A stretch of 64,000 bases of DNA, taken from NCBI RefSeq assembly GCF_002288925.2, contig NW_022097999.1, forward strand, positions 15,660,654 through 15,724,653, in the 5' to 3' direction. The notes under the pieces were generated by a model. That model was not told the origin of the DNA, made no database searches, and worked only from the letters and a program-made list of their open reading frames with translations. The position numbers and the translations under genes were made by a program. Position 1 is the first letter of the stretch; every line of letters begins with the position of its first letter. Origin of the DNA: Delphinapterus leucas. Its lineage: Eukaryota > Chordata > Mammalia > Artiodactyla > Monodontidae. Of this stretch, positions 44,048-55,450 are shown piece after piece.

Positions 44048-46250
44048 CTAGTCAAATCTCAAGGTTCCCAATGAAGGGTACTGGAGAAGCAAGGGGCCCC
44101 AGTCTGCAGAGAAAATTATTTGTTTTGATGAAAATAGGAATAGATGCATATTTACTGGGGAGGAATCCCATCAATGGTCTTATGGGAAGTATTTGATTTT
44201 TGAGTTGTTATTTGGCAGATCCAAAGAGGGAATTGCGTAGCCATTTGAGGCTTCTGTTCACCATCCATTTTGTTAAATGAGTCTCTCTCCCCCCTTGAAC
44301 TTTACATTAAACCGTTTTCCTCCAGGAAAAAAGAAAAAGAAAAAAGAAGAGAATGTATTTCCGACTCTATAAAAAGCATAAGTACTTCTTTAGAAGAAAA
44401 TATCAAAGGTGTCTTAGGAAGGAAATGAAAATAATTATGTTATAGAAGGACAATTTTTTAAAAGGTTTTTGGACTCTGCATTTGAACAGAAAGATTTTGG
44501 AAACTTGCCTAAAGAACCGGCTTCCCCGGGGTTGTTCGTTTGTAAGAATCTGCTCCTACAGCCAGCATTTTTAAACCCCGCTTCGAAATATATGCATTCT
44601 TCCCTAACTTCACAAATGAACTGTCACACACCTTCACCATTTACCAAAAAAAAAAAAATAGGAGAGTGGGATAAATTTAAATCAGAAAATTTATCTCCAT
44701 GTGTAAACTTTTGATAAAGAAATCTATATTAAGAGTTCTGTTTTTAAAGGCAGTGGTTGGGGCAGATTAAAACTCAAGTTGGTGACAATAAAATGTCATC
44801 AGATTCTTATACTTTTGCTGTACAGAATATCATCAAAGTCGCCCCATATGTTAACATGGTTTTTATATATCTTTTGTATGCGGAATCAATTTAATTTTTA
44901 TCAACAATGACAGTCCCAATCTCCAAATATTTGTGTCAGGGGCAGGAAAGGGATACACACCCAAAACTACCCTCAAAATTATATACTGATGTCAACACCA
45001 CTCTTTAGAGCTGTTTTGCTTTTGTGGTTTTGCTTTTGTAAAAACATCTCTTCCACGGGCTTTTTGTCCATACCATATCTATAGAAGATTTTTTTTCTTG
45101 CAGTAATGGGGACCACAGCTTCAGGCAATATCTTTTAATTTGTTCTTTCAACCTCGGGGAAGCCATACTATTTCTTTCTTCGGTTGGTCTGGGCTGGAAA
45201 TGAGTTCCACAATTTGCAGGGTCCCCGGCATCCCTTATCCCATAACAATACAAGATGTGGAAAATGTGCTTAAGATTGAAAATCGCATTTCAAAAATCCA
45301 ACCGTTTCTCTTTCTAGACTTTTGCTAAGCAGCTTATTGTACAAATCCAGGTATTGCTTAAATATCTCTAGGGGTTAAAAAAAAAGAGCATGATGTACTA
45401 TTTATTATATTTCATTAGCTAAACCTCAAAAAAGTAAACATTTTCTCCCCTCGACTCACCCACTGCCTGTTTCAGATTTTAATGCAATGATATGTTTTTT
45501 CAGGATCTCGAATATTTATATTTCAGAACTTAAATATCTTTATTTAAACCATACAGTCTCAATCTCCCAAACCCTGGATTTTTAATATTTTGGCGACTGA
45601 AATCTGGCATGTTTGAAGGTTTGCTTCTCCGCAGAAGTCTCTTGTTATCCAAAGTAGAAAAACAAACGAGGGACAGATTCTAAACTGCCCAATGCTGGCT
45701 GCTAGCACAGCAAAAACACTTCAGCCGACCCCCTTCACGCTCTGCCCCAGGGACAACTACTTTCTTAATAATAAATAAGGAAAATGTAAAATGTTTTCTT
45801 TAAATTAAAAATCGAAACGAATTGTTTTAATGAATATCTCTGGTTATGAGGGTAAAGCATGCCTTCGTGTGTACACTTTCTGAAGAAAAATTTCCTGTGT
45901 GGTTTTCCCTGTGAGATCAAAAGGAACTAATTAACTTTTCTATAAGGTAAACAAAACTTTAACTTGAAATATCCCCATGAAGTATGTGGGAAGTGAGCTT
46001 TTGTGTGAGTGAAAGCATGAGGTGGGGGGGGGCGGCGGAGGCAGGAGGGAGTTGGATTTAATTTTATATTTGAAATCGTCTCATGCTCGGAAGGTATTGG
46101 AAACTCAGTGCTGTCCAAGAGTCAGCCTTCTTTTTTTCTTCCCATTACCAAAATGATATTTAAATCAAAGGCTGAAATGTTGCCAAGTTCAAATCCCTCG
46201 TAAGATTAATAGGGCATTGTTCTGTTCATAGGAAATTCGTTCTTCTTAGA

Positions 46251-46989
46251 GCCCCTTTAAGAAGAACTGGGTGTGTGAAGGAGGCTGCAGGAAAGAGTGT
46301 GGGAAAGGGAGAAATCTGGAAAACCGGCCCGTGGCCTGAGTGGGAGGGTGGGACAGGGGGAGAATCTTCAAGAGGACGACAACCTCTCACCCCACCCCCA
46401 ACTAGCAGTAATTGGGGTCAAGGGGACTGGGCCCCCAGCTGGAGCCCCATTTCCCCAGGACTTAGCTCATTTTCTCAGGTTTCTGGGACAAACGAACAGG
46501 AGGAGGAATCAGCTCTGAGGGGACCGAGAGGGTCTTTGGGGTTGTGCCCCTTCTGGGGTGCTGACCCCTGGGCGGAGAGGGCTGTGCTGAGAGATGAGAG
46601 CCGTCCCCCGCTGCCCCTCCCAGGAGGAGCAGCTGCAGCCCAGGGCCTGTCCCCTCCCAGGACAGAGAGTCCTTGGCCTGCTGTGGGCGAGCTGCCCGGG
46701 GCCAGGGCCCCCTGGCTGGGCCTCCTCTCTGCCCTTGCCAGGGAAGGGACAGGCGGCCAGCCCAGAAGACAGAGCTTGCCGGAGGCAGCCTGTGCGGGAG
46801 GAACAGGCTCCTTGCTGGAGGGCTCAGCAAGGCAGGAGACCGTGTCTGTACCTCCAGAGTCTGCCCCAGGGCCTCAGCGTCCCCAAAGCGGAGGCGTAGG
46901 TCACACACACCCTCCCCCACTCACACAGGGACACACACCCCTGCTCACCAGCACCTCCATCACCGTCTCCAGCTGCTCTGTGGATGCTG
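46251..46989. other. GC-rich unique DNA with a 244-aa chance ORF
   Basis: Composition changes sharply from the AT-rich block. The longest ORF outside the L1 runs here on the plus strand (46275-47009), but it is opposed by ORFs in three other frames, has no domain, and ends inside the MIR. Confidence 0.45.
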
Positions 46990-47240
46990 ACTGTACTTAT
47001 CATAGCTAACATGTATTCAGAGCTTTACCACGTGCCTGGTTCTGCGCTAAATGCTTGATCTAAAACTTCACAGCAAGCCAGAGGCAGTGATATTATCCCC
47101 ATTTAACAGGTGAGCAAACTGAGGAAGAGAGAGCTGGAGTAACTTGCTCAGGGGCACCAGCAACTTACACGGGGCATCACTAAGCTACAAAGTGTAGTGG
47201 GATTTAATGACAAAGGGCCCTGCTCCACCACAGTGCCAGT
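46990..47240 (-). mobile_element. MIR SINE
   Basis: ACATGTATTCAGAGCTTTAC, CACGTGCCTGGTTCTGCGCT, ATTATCCCCATTTAACAGGT, GAGCAAACTGAGGAAGAGAG. Confidence 0.87.
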
Positions 47241-47693
47241 ATATAGCCAAGGATCTAGGCAAACAGCCTGGTTTAGTTATTAGAGGAAGCATCTTTGACC
47301 ATGTTTGTCTGCCTAGACTCTCTGCCACTTAGTTGGGATTTGGGCAGGGGTGGGTCACACCAGTGTGACCTGCAGGGACCTTCTGCTGGGGACATTCGCA
47401 CCCCACCCCACTAGCACAGCTCAGTCCACCTATGCAGGCCCGTCTGGATCAGTCCCCAGGTGTGTACTGATTATGTTGTTAGTGATGAGGGACCTACTTT
47501 AAGTTCTTTTATTCATTTATCCAGCACCTAAGTTTGCAAACGATTTGCTTCTGTGCCAGCTAATAGGGACTAGAGGCCACCTCTACAAAACATCCCTCTG
47601 ACTTACAACAGCATCCAGGGAGCTCTCTTGAAGGACCAGGAAGGGTACGCTTATGGGAGAAGAGGGGCATTGCAGGAAGCCCATGTTGCCTTT
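47241..47693. other. Unique DNA
   Basis: Possible L2 trace near 47510-47540; nothing else. Confidence 0.4.
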
Positions 47694-48018
47694 TTTAATT
47701 TTTTTTTTTTTTTTTTTTTGGCTGCACTGGGTCTTCGTTGCTGCGCGCAGCCTTTCTCTAGTTGTGGCGAGCGGGGACTACTCTTCGTTGCAGTGTGCAG
47801 GCTTCTCATTGAAGTGGCTTCTCTTGTTGCAGAGCACGGGCTCTAGGCATGAGGGCTTCAGTAGTTGCGGCTCGCGGGCTCTAGAGCATAGGCTCAGTAG
47901 TTGTGACGCGTAGGCTTAGTGTCCCGTGGCATGTGTGATCTTCCCGGACCAGAGATCGAACCCGTGTCCCCTGCATTGGCAGGCGGATTCTTAACCACTG
48001 GACCACCAGGGAAGTCCT
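47694..48018 (-). mobile_element. Long CHR-type SINE, reverse
   Basis: T run, then GGCTGCACTGGGTCTTCGTT through GGCAGGCGGATTCTTAACCA and CCACCAGGGAAGTCC. Same long form as 18591. Target-site duplication CATGTTGYCTTT at 47682-47693 and 48019-48030. Confidence 0.96.
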
Positions 48019-48030
48019 CATGTTGTCTTT

Positions 48031-48199
48031 GATGGAGCCCTTGGAAGAAGCCTTCCTAATGGTATACTAGAGGGCAAAAAAAAAAAAAAATTCCCAAAGT
48101 TTGAATACCCCAAATGTATTCTTTTTTGCTCCGGAGAATAACTAAATCCTCACAGAAAAAGACAAAAAGGCGAGGTCAAGCAGTCAATACGTAGCTATT
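48031..48199. other. Unique DNA
   Basis: Contains A15 at about 48077-48091. Confidence 0.4.
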
Positions 48200-48370
48200 A
48201 CCTAGATTCAGTAGCAAGACCAGTATGGGAGTTGAGTCCAACCAATGTTGCCACATCCTGGGTGTGTGACCTTGAGCCAGTTTCTTTACCTCTCTGAACC
48301 TCAGTTTCCTCATCTGTTAAACAGAGATCATTCCAGCTACCTACTTATAAAGGAATAAGGTGTGTTCAGT
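48200..48370 (+). mobile_element. MIR SINE
   Basis: GTGTGTGACCTTGAGCCAGT, CTCTGAACCTCAGTTTCCTC, ATCTGTTAAACAGAGATCA. Confidence 0.88.
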
Positions 48371-48762
48371 CCCTAGTATCAATCTTCACAGGAGCTTAAA
48401 GAAAGATTGTTCCCTTCCCTCCCCTTCCCAGCCTCACCTGGAAATAATCTTCACCCCGAACTGCCCTCCTGTATCTAAAATCACTTACTGTGGTTAAGCT
48501 CTAGTCCTTTCAGAAATGTTTAGTTATTATAGGAAGTGTCCTTGACTGAAACCCCTTTGTTACAGGCAAATCTCGCTCATTTTCAGTTAACCTGGCAGCT
48601 GATTTCTGCCCCTTGCTGATTGCCCACCCTCCCTCTCCCTCAAGACACTGCATTGGCTTTAAGGTCGTAGCAGGAGAATTCCCTGTCCAGGAGCACAAAA
48701 ACACTGTTCCTCTGTGCCTTCACAGTCCCTAAGCTCCAGGGCTCTGTACCCAGTTCCCTAAG
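48371..48762. other. Unique DNA
   Basis: Nothing recognised. Confidence 0.4.
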
Positions 48763-49180
48763 TCATTCATTCTTTCACGAAACATCTGCGGAGTGCCTAC
48801 TGTGTGCATTTGGTGCGCTGGTTGCTGGGAATTCAGGTGTGAACAAGCCAGACAAGGGCCGCCCCCCTGGATCTCCTGTTCCGGTGGGTGGGGTCACACA
48901 AGGCCTGTAGCACATGGGGTCCTGGTCCAAGGCTGGTGGCAAGCTGCAGCATTTCTAAAGCAGGGAGTCTGCTGAGTTGGGGCGTGTGTGCAAAAACCCC
49001 ATCCCGCTGCCTGGCTGCGTTGGACACACCCCTTCACCTGTCTAAACCCCTGAGTTCCCAGCATTTTCTTAAGGGCCTCCTAGGAGGCAGGCTCTGTGCT
49101 GGGCTCTGATGGCAGAGCAGACAAAACCCAACAGCACCTTTGGAGTCTAGTGAAGGCAAGGGATGAATGAACCACTTCGG
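48763..49180 (-). mobile_element. Two L2 LINE fragments
   Basis: CATTCATTCTTTCACGAAAC, GAGTGCCTACTGTGTGCATT and GGTGTGAACAAGCCAGACAA on the left; AGGCAGGCTCTGTGCTGGGC and CAGCACCTTTGGAGTCTAGT on the right. Both are reversed L2 3' end, separated by unique DNA. Confidence 0.68.
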
Positions 49181-49745
49181 TTATGAGCAGAAGGATGACA
49201 GCACAGGGGCCCCCTCACCCAGCCCGGCACCATCGTGGAGAGACGTGCCATCAAGGAGGAGGTGGGGCTGGTGGGGCACGCAGGAGGCCTCCAAAGTGGT
49301 GGCCGGTGCCACGGAAGCATTCCATGTGCCTGTATCCAGGAGGACATGCTCAGAGTGGGAGGGGGCAGGAACAGGTGGCCGTGCACCGCAGATGCTACTC
49401 TTCTCAAAAGGTGCTTCATTCCCTGTCCCCACCAAGATGGACACAGTGACAGCTTGGGGGACACTGACCAGAGGGGCTGGCAGCCCCAAGCTTCACTCCA
49501 CTTACGTTAAAGGGGACCCAAGGCCTTCCTCCCACACCTGCTGTCTGCCCAGCGCTGCCTTCCCCCTCGTTTGGGTGCTGGTGTCTACCTCCCGGCTTTG
49601 GTCTGTTCCCAGCCAGGGAATCTGGGGTACACTGTTTTCCAACAGCAATGCTCCCACACTGGCACCTAGATATTTGGCTGGCTTCTGGTATAATCGGCTA
49701 CATGTATATATTATTTAGGTACAAACACATATTCCTCTATGTCTG
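49181..49745. other. Unique DNA, no gene supported
   Basis: A 183-aa plus ORF (49167-49718) begins in the L2 and has no domain. Confidence 0.45.
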
Positions 49746-49770
49746 CACACACACATACACACACACACAC
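49746..49770 (+). repeat. (CA)n microsatellite
   Basis: Interrupted CA run. Confidence 0.93.
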
Positions 49771-50269
49771 CCTGCATAGGGTGAACACTGAATAAATATT
49801 TGCTGTGTGGGACTGTTGAGGAGATATATATATGCATCTGTTATGAATATACAAGCATCCGACATGCATAAAGAGATAGACACATATGGTTTTGTATACA
49901 AGGTTAGAGATAAGTTTATATGAGTGTGTATACAAACATAACTTTATTTCCAGTTGGCATCAGGCAGTCAGCTGGCATCTGGTATAAACTAACTGTTCAT
50001 GCAGTTGGTCCAAACATGTAATCTGTGTGTGCCGAGTGAAAAATATAGCTGGTTTTTTTTTCCTTTTTCTTCAAAATGTTGAATATACAACTTGTGAGAC
50101 TTCTGATAAAGATTACATAAATGTGATCAACTTTTAACCTAATTGTTAACTTGGAATTTCCAAAATTAACCATAAAGGATAACATGCGGCTGTTGGGCCT
50201 TCCAAAAGGAACTATGGAGCCCAGCTCTGAAGAATCGCTGTACTTAAACATACCAGAGTCAAATTCCAC
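49771..50269. other. AT-rich unique DNA
   Basis: Nothing recognised. Confidence 0.4.
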
Positions 50270-50920
50270 TGCCATTTACTGAACCGCTTCGGCCTCGTAG
50301 ACATTTCTTCTAATCCTCGTGACACCCTCTGAACTAGGCGTTATCACACTCGCTATAAGGATGCTCAGCAAGGCTTGGAGAGGCTAGAGACCTACACAAG
50401 TCAATCCAGCTCATAAGTGATGGAGCCTGTTTATTAGCTTCCTAGGGCTGCCATAACAAAGTACCACAAACTGGGTGGCTTGCAACAATAAAAACTTACT
50501 CTCTTCCAGTTCTGGAGGCCCGGAGTCCAAACTCAAGGTGTCAGCAGGGCCATACTCTCTTCAAAGACTCTAAGGAAATGACCTTTTTTTGCCTCTTCTA
50601 GGTCCTGGTGTTCGCCAGCAGTCCCTGTGATTCTTTGGCTTATAGACCCATCACTTCCATCCTTGCCTCCATCTCCCAGGGCCTTCTCCCCTGTGTCTGT
50701 GTTCAGATTTCCCTCTTCTCATAAGGATGCCAGGCATGGAATTAGAGCGCACCCTAATCCAGGCTGACCTCATCTTAACTAATTACACCTGCAAAGTTAC
50801 ACCTCTGTCCGAATAAGGTCACATTCATGAGTTCCGGGTGGAGGTGAATTTGGAGGGGACACTATTCAACCCAGTTCAGCTGGGATTTGAACCAGCTCTG
50901 TATGACTCTGGCATTCCTGC
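50270..50920 (-). mobile_element. MIR SINE, split by an LTR
   Basis: Left: CACTGCCATTTACTGAACCG, AGCTCATAAGTGATGGAGCC. Right after the LTR: CTGGGATTTGAACCAGCTCT. The join makes a normal reversed MIR, so the LTR landed in it. Confidence 0.72.
50430..50875 (-). mobile_element. MaLR-type LTR (MST/MLT1-like)
   Basis: TTAGCTTCCTAGGGCTGCCA, TAACAAAGTACCACAAACTG, CTTCTCATAAGGATGCCAGG, CACCCTAATCCAGGCTGACC and GAGGGGACACTATTCAACCC are the reversed LTR, nearly complete. Confidence 0.88.
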
Positions 50921-51599
50921 CCTTCCCAGTATAATGGGGCCCAGGTCCTCCATTTACTGCAGTGCCGCCTGGCTGACCCTTCCTTTTCCCTGTAAGTCAG
51001 GGTTACACACAACCAGGAGGAACACAGGCAGCTGTCTGCCCTTCCATGGAGTTGTGGCCGAACTGCACGGGAGGCATTTGCATGTGCCGAAGCTTGGGAG
51101 GTGAGAGGACAGGGAGGGAAGGACTCCTGGTGGCAGCTGGTCTGGAGGCATCCTCCCAGAATTCTCCCATCATGCTCAGCCTTGGTCCGCTGTCCCTGCA
51201 GGTCCCACGGAAGCAGCTTCCTCTCCACACATCCTTCCTCATCCCCCTCCAGCTGCTCCCCTCTCCCCAGGACCACAGTCAGGAAGCTGCGGTAGAGGCC
51301 CCATAGCTTCGGGAATCAGGGGATCAGAGCTGGAGCAACAGTCAGGGACAGGCAGCCCAAGTGGTTCTGGGTTCCTCTGGGGCTCCACCCCCGCTGCCAC
51401 CTATGTAAAGCAGAAGGATGAAAGCCAGCAGGACTCATGCCCTGGGTAACACACAGGACTATCCTGGAGCTCCCTGCAGTTGCCAGTAGACCGACAGCCA
51501 TTGGTCGCTGGGGGTGCCTATTCAACAGTTGCTCTAATATTTGTGGCGTCATCACATTTGTCACTAGTATCACTATTAGCCATGAAGAGCTGGGTGTTC
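50921..51599. other. Unique DNA
   Basis: No gene supported. Confidence 0.4.
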
Positions 51600-51820
51600 T
51601 GGAGGCTGACTGTTGGGGTCTGACAGCCGGACCTGGCACTTACTAGCTGGGTGACTGTCAACAAGTTAGTTGACCTCTCTTTGCCTCTGTCCTCCCCTAT
51701 AAAGTGGGTATGACAATGGTATCAACCTTATGCAGTGATGAAAATTAAGCAAGTTTCTGCATGTAAAACACTTAGCATAACATCAGGTACTTGGTAACAT
51801 CCGTTAGCTGTCAGCAATTC
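51600..51820 (+). mobile_element. MIR SINE
   Basis: GGCACTTACTAGCTGGGTGA, GACCTCTCTTTGCCTCTGTC, TATAAAGTGGGTATGAC, then ACACTTAGCATAACATCAGG. Confidence 0.87.
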
Positions 51821-51984
51821 TCATCATCACCGTCGTCGTTACTATCATGTAACAGTCCTTGTTACTGTAAATGAATTGCAGCAGGTTGGGGGAATGAGGC
51901 AGAGAGATTCTGGGTCACGGGCTTATCATGGTTTCCATACATGGAATTGTTTTGCAGAATCAGATTTTTATAGAGTAGGAGACA

Positions 51985-52083
51985 ATGTAATCCACTAACT
52001 CTCAACACCAGTGGTTCCAGGTCCTGCCCATGCCAGATCTCTTGCCTGAGCCTCTGTTTCCTCATCTGTAAAATGGGATAACA

Positions 52084-52125
<42 letters not shown>

Positions 52126-52215
52126 CCATAGGGTTGCTAGAAGAGTTAAAAACAGTGAACATGAGTGTCTGGCAAATGGCAGAAACACAACGTGTGGTGG
52201 TGAATGTTATTATTC
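51985..52215 (+). mobile_element. MIR SINE containing a (CA)n
   Basis: CTGAGCCTCTGTTTCCTCAT, CTGTAAAATGGGATAACAAT, the CA run, then ATAGGGTTGCTAGAAGAGTT. The microsatellite lies where MIRs often have a short AT/CA-prone part. Confidence 0.82.
52087..52123 (+). repeat. (CA)n microsatellite
   Basis: About 18 pure CA units inside the MIR. Confidence 0.97.
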
Positions 52216-53544
52216 AGGGTCTGCTCACCTTCCAAAGTAAAGCTGTGGAAGCTCCAGGTGATGGCCTCTGGGGAGGGGGATTCTAAGTAGCAGAGTTAAG
52301 GGGTGACTGCCACACACATCCGCCCCTCCCCTCCGCCCCTTCTGCCTTCTAGTGTGTGTGTAATGGGGGGATCAGGTGCAGAGCATCAAACTGGGAGTCA
52401 CGGGTCAGGACCAGGCACTGACTGCAAGCCTGGGGCTTGATCTCTGGAAACCCTGAGGGCAAGTGCGGGGAGGATGGGGAAGCAGCCCTCTAGAGGGGGG
52501 AGCGCTCATAAATTCACTGGCGAGTAATTTATGGCAGCCAAGGGTAACACCTAATGCCTGCCAGTGTGAGAGGTTAATGGGGAAGGTTAAGGGGCACAGG
52601 CCGGCTGATTTATGGGCCTGGCCAGTGGCTTTCATCCTTGCCAAGGCTCTGGCTCCAGAGACAGGGCTGGGGAAGAGGGAGGGGAAGGGGGCAGACCAGG
52701 CTGAAAGGGCGGTAGGGAGGGACTGAGGGGGGGTAGGGAGGGACTGAGGGGGGAGAGGGAGGGAATGAGGAGAAGTGTGATAGGAGAGGCGAGGGAACAA
52801 CATAGAAAAAAGACAGAAAAGGATCAAGGCAAAAGGGGTACCATTATACACACCCCTGCAAGGCAGTAGTCATGGAAACCACTTGCTCCAAGGCTTGTCT
52901 CGTGTGTAACCATCAAATGATGGGTTTTAGAACAGTGTGCATCCATCAGCAGGGCGAGAAAAACAAGGTTTAACAAAGATGTTCAGTGGGGTAAACTAAG
53001 GAATGATTTATGTTTGCAAAGAGTCAGGTAATTGACAAATAACTTCACCATCCACATAGTATTACAGCCTGTGGCCCGAGACCAGACCAGGAGACAAAAG
53101 GCACTGAGTCCCGCCTGCAGGTTTCCCACTTGGAGAGGGTGAAATGCAAAAGCTGGGTCTGAAGGGACACCGAAGGCAGCCTTTTAAGTTAACACCAAAA
53201 AGAACAGTGAGTAGCTGGCATAGGCATCAGTCAGCCCTTGGCTCTGGGAGAGCGATCACAAGGTAGCTGAACAGGCAGCCGGACCCGCCTCCTAAAAGAG
53301 ACTGATTTTGTCAAATTCAAGAAGATTAAATACAACGAATTTAAGGCTGAGGGGATTTTGGAGACAACCCTATAGGTGCCCTGCTTCCTGAACACCAGAC
53401 CCAGAATTTCCAGAGAGCCCAGGGTAGGGTCAGAACTGGCAGTCACAGCAAGAAACCCAGACCCCAAAATCCAGCACCCCAGAGCTCACACCGCACCGTT
53501 CCACCCACAAGCCCATGCAGTCCTCCAGCCCCCAGGTGGCGCCA
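52216..53544. other. 1.3 kb of unique DNA, no gene supported
   Basis: No interspersed repeat. Holds the purine minisatellite at 52711-52770 and a CTCF-like word at the right end. Confidence 0.45.
52711..52770 (+). repeat. Purine-rich minisatellite
   Basis: Unit GGTAGGGAGGGACTGAGGGG repeated about 2.5 times. It contains many GGG runs and could form a G-quadruplex on the plus strand. Confidence 0.85.
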
Positions 53545-53545
53545 C
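53527..53545 (+). promoter_or_regulatory. CTCF-like motif
   Basis: GCCCCCAGGTGGCGCCACT resembles the core CTCF word (CCA-N-AGGTGGCG). It is a sequence match by eye only. Confidence 0.35.
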
Positions 53546-53655
53546 TGTGAGGAAGCTGGGATGAGGAGGCCAGGTGATTTGCCCAAGGTTGCACAGCTTG
53601 TTGGTGTGAGCAGAGCTAGGATGGTAACCGGGTTTCTTGGCTCTAAGTACAAAAG
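53545..53655 (-). mobile_element. MIR SINE
   Basis: GGTGATTTGCCCAAGGTTGC, ACAGCTTGTTGGTGTGAGCA, CCGGGTTTCTTGGCTCTAAG. Confidence 0.75.
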
Positions 53656-54659
53656 CTACTCCTGCGCTCAGCTCCTTGGCTGTAGAGCCCCATGCACGTT
53701 GCCATTGTTTCCCAGAGGCCCCAGCATCATTTGCTCCTGGTTGGTGTGAGTGGGAGGACCAGGGAAAGGCAAGGATGAGGACAGCCTCGCTGGACACACC
53801 TCACCACCTCTAGAGCATCCCCACTCCCACCCAAGGACCACCACCCCCTTGCCTGGGTCCTTCTCTCTCTTCTCTCCGCCTCTCTCTCCGCTAAATCCCC
53901 CTGGAGGCTTTTTTGTGTTCTCTGGCTCTGTGAGCCCATCCCCACACATGCTGCTCTGTCCCCCACAGGGGCCAATTCCCCCAAAATGGAGGTGGGGCAC
54001 TCCTCCTGACTGAGACCTTCCCCCGCCACCTCCCCCACCAGTCATCTGACGCCACTCCTGGGTGGCAGCTGTGCTCACAATTCGGAACTGGGCAGTAGGG
54101 ATGAACAGGCCGTTCGTACCCCCTGCCACATACACATGCACACATGCCTTCAGTTAGAGCAAACTCCCACACACATGTGCAGACATGTGCACACGTGTGG
54201 AGAACCACACAGACACATGGACCCATGAAAACTAGGCTAGTCCATAGCCTCTCTAGACACAGAGCCTCAATCCAAGAAACATCGGCCAGCGTCCAGAAGT
54301 AACTTGAAATACTATTAAAATGTTGACTGCAGACCCACCGGAAATGGGGGATTATATTCCTAAAATATTACATGGAAAAACACCTTAAAGACTCTCACTC
54401 TCCCCTTTGCTCCCCCGCAGCTCCTAGACCTGGCAGCTTCCCTCCAAGTCTCCGTTCTCTGACTCCAAATCCCCAAAGCCTCACTCTTGCAACCGCAGCC
54501 TGCACCTTCACCCTTTCTGTACATATTCCTATTTCCTATGTCTCTGCAGTCTTTCCCATATAAATCCAGTCAGGTTTTCTAGCTTCTCTGCTCCTTGTCT
54601 TCCCTCCACAAATACTCGGATCCACAGTGGGGTAGGGTGGAGTGAGGCCTTAGTATTTT
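53656..54659. other. Unique DNA with CA/TG tract
   Basis: Degenerate CA/TG words at about 54127-54215. No exon supported. Confidence 0.45.
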
Positions 54660-54696
54660 ACACACACACACACACACACACACGCGCGCGCGCGCA
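54660..54696 (+). repeat. (CA)n(CG)n alternating tract
   Basis: About 11 CA units followed by CGCGCGCGCGCGC. This is the sequence type most prone to Z-DNA, and it keeps six to seven CpGs in a row. Confidence 0.96.
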
Positions 54697-54959
54697 AATG
54701 ACCTTGTGAGTCTCCTTGATAGAGGCTCCATCACCTTTTGCCAATTCCCAACCCTCAAGGCAACCACACCATGTACTCAGTCAGGACCTTCATGCCTTCC
54801 TTCTGCCCACTGGGTTTCCAGGCTGTAATACTGAGTTGGGGGGAGGAGAACTGAGCATGACTACCCAAGACCTGACCATGTGTCTGCTTTGTCACTTCCT
54901 GACTGTGTCAGTCCAGAGGGGTCACTCAGATTCCACGGGAGGCCGTGTGTCTGAGAGGT
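54697..54959. other. Unique DNA
   Basis: Nothing recognised. Confidence 0.4.
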
Positions 54960-55130
54960 GAGATGAGCACGACCTTTCCAGCCAGATCCGACTCAAATAC
55001 CAGCTCTGTCACTTCCTCGCTGTGTGTCTTTAGGCAAGAGCACAACCTCTCGGAGCTTTGATATCTTCATTATAAAATGGTATAGAAGGATAGCAACCTG
55101 ACTGATTTCTGTGAAAACTACAGAAAATGA
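54960..55130 (+). mobile_element. MIR SINE
   Basis: CAAATACCAGCTCTGTCACT, TCGGAGCTTTGATATCTTCA, TTATAAAATGGTATAGAAGG. Confidence 0.8.
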
Positions 55131-55261
55131 GATATTGTAAGATCATGAATACAAATATTTGGGAAATGTTTCTTCAGACGCAAGGGCCACAAGTTTCCAT
55201 TTCTGACAAGGCCTTCTGTTCCCAACAGAGTACTCACCTTACGGGAAGCCAGGTGAGCGGG

Positions 55262-55450
55262 GTGAGGTGGTGTGGGGTAGAACAGCACCGATTTCAGTCA
55301 AACATTCCAGGGTTGGAATCCCAGCTCTGCCCTTCTTGACTATGTGTGCCTTTTGTCAAAGCTCCTGGCCTCTTCTCTGCCTCAGTTTTCTTATCTGTAA
55401 AATGAGGATAATCATAGTTCCCTCCCATAAGATTGCTCTGAAGATTATCC
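55262..55450 (+). mobile_element. MIR SINE
   Basis: GGAATCCCAGCTCTGCCCTT, CTGCCTCAGTTTTCTTATCT, GTAAAATGAGGATAATCATA. Confidence 0.87.

Larger units (their letters stand above)
42300..46250. promoter_or_regulatory. Repeat-free AT-rich block, candidate conserved regulatory DNA
   Basis: About 4 kb with only two low-complexity runs. It holds clustered homeodomain-like and E-box-like words (GATTAATGG at 42570, CAGATGAAGCTGTCA at 42632), TATTTA and AATATT stretches, and few CpGs outside one GC-rich hairpin at 43068-43137. No long ORFs. Lack of transposons over such a length, while the flanks have one every ~kb, suggests purifying selection; function is inferred only. Confidence 0.4.

Noticed and set aside
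46275..47009. 244-aa plus-strand ORF as a protein gene
   Set aside because: Overlapped by ORFs in three other frames, no domain, low-complexity composition, ends inside an MIR, no splice or Kozak support.
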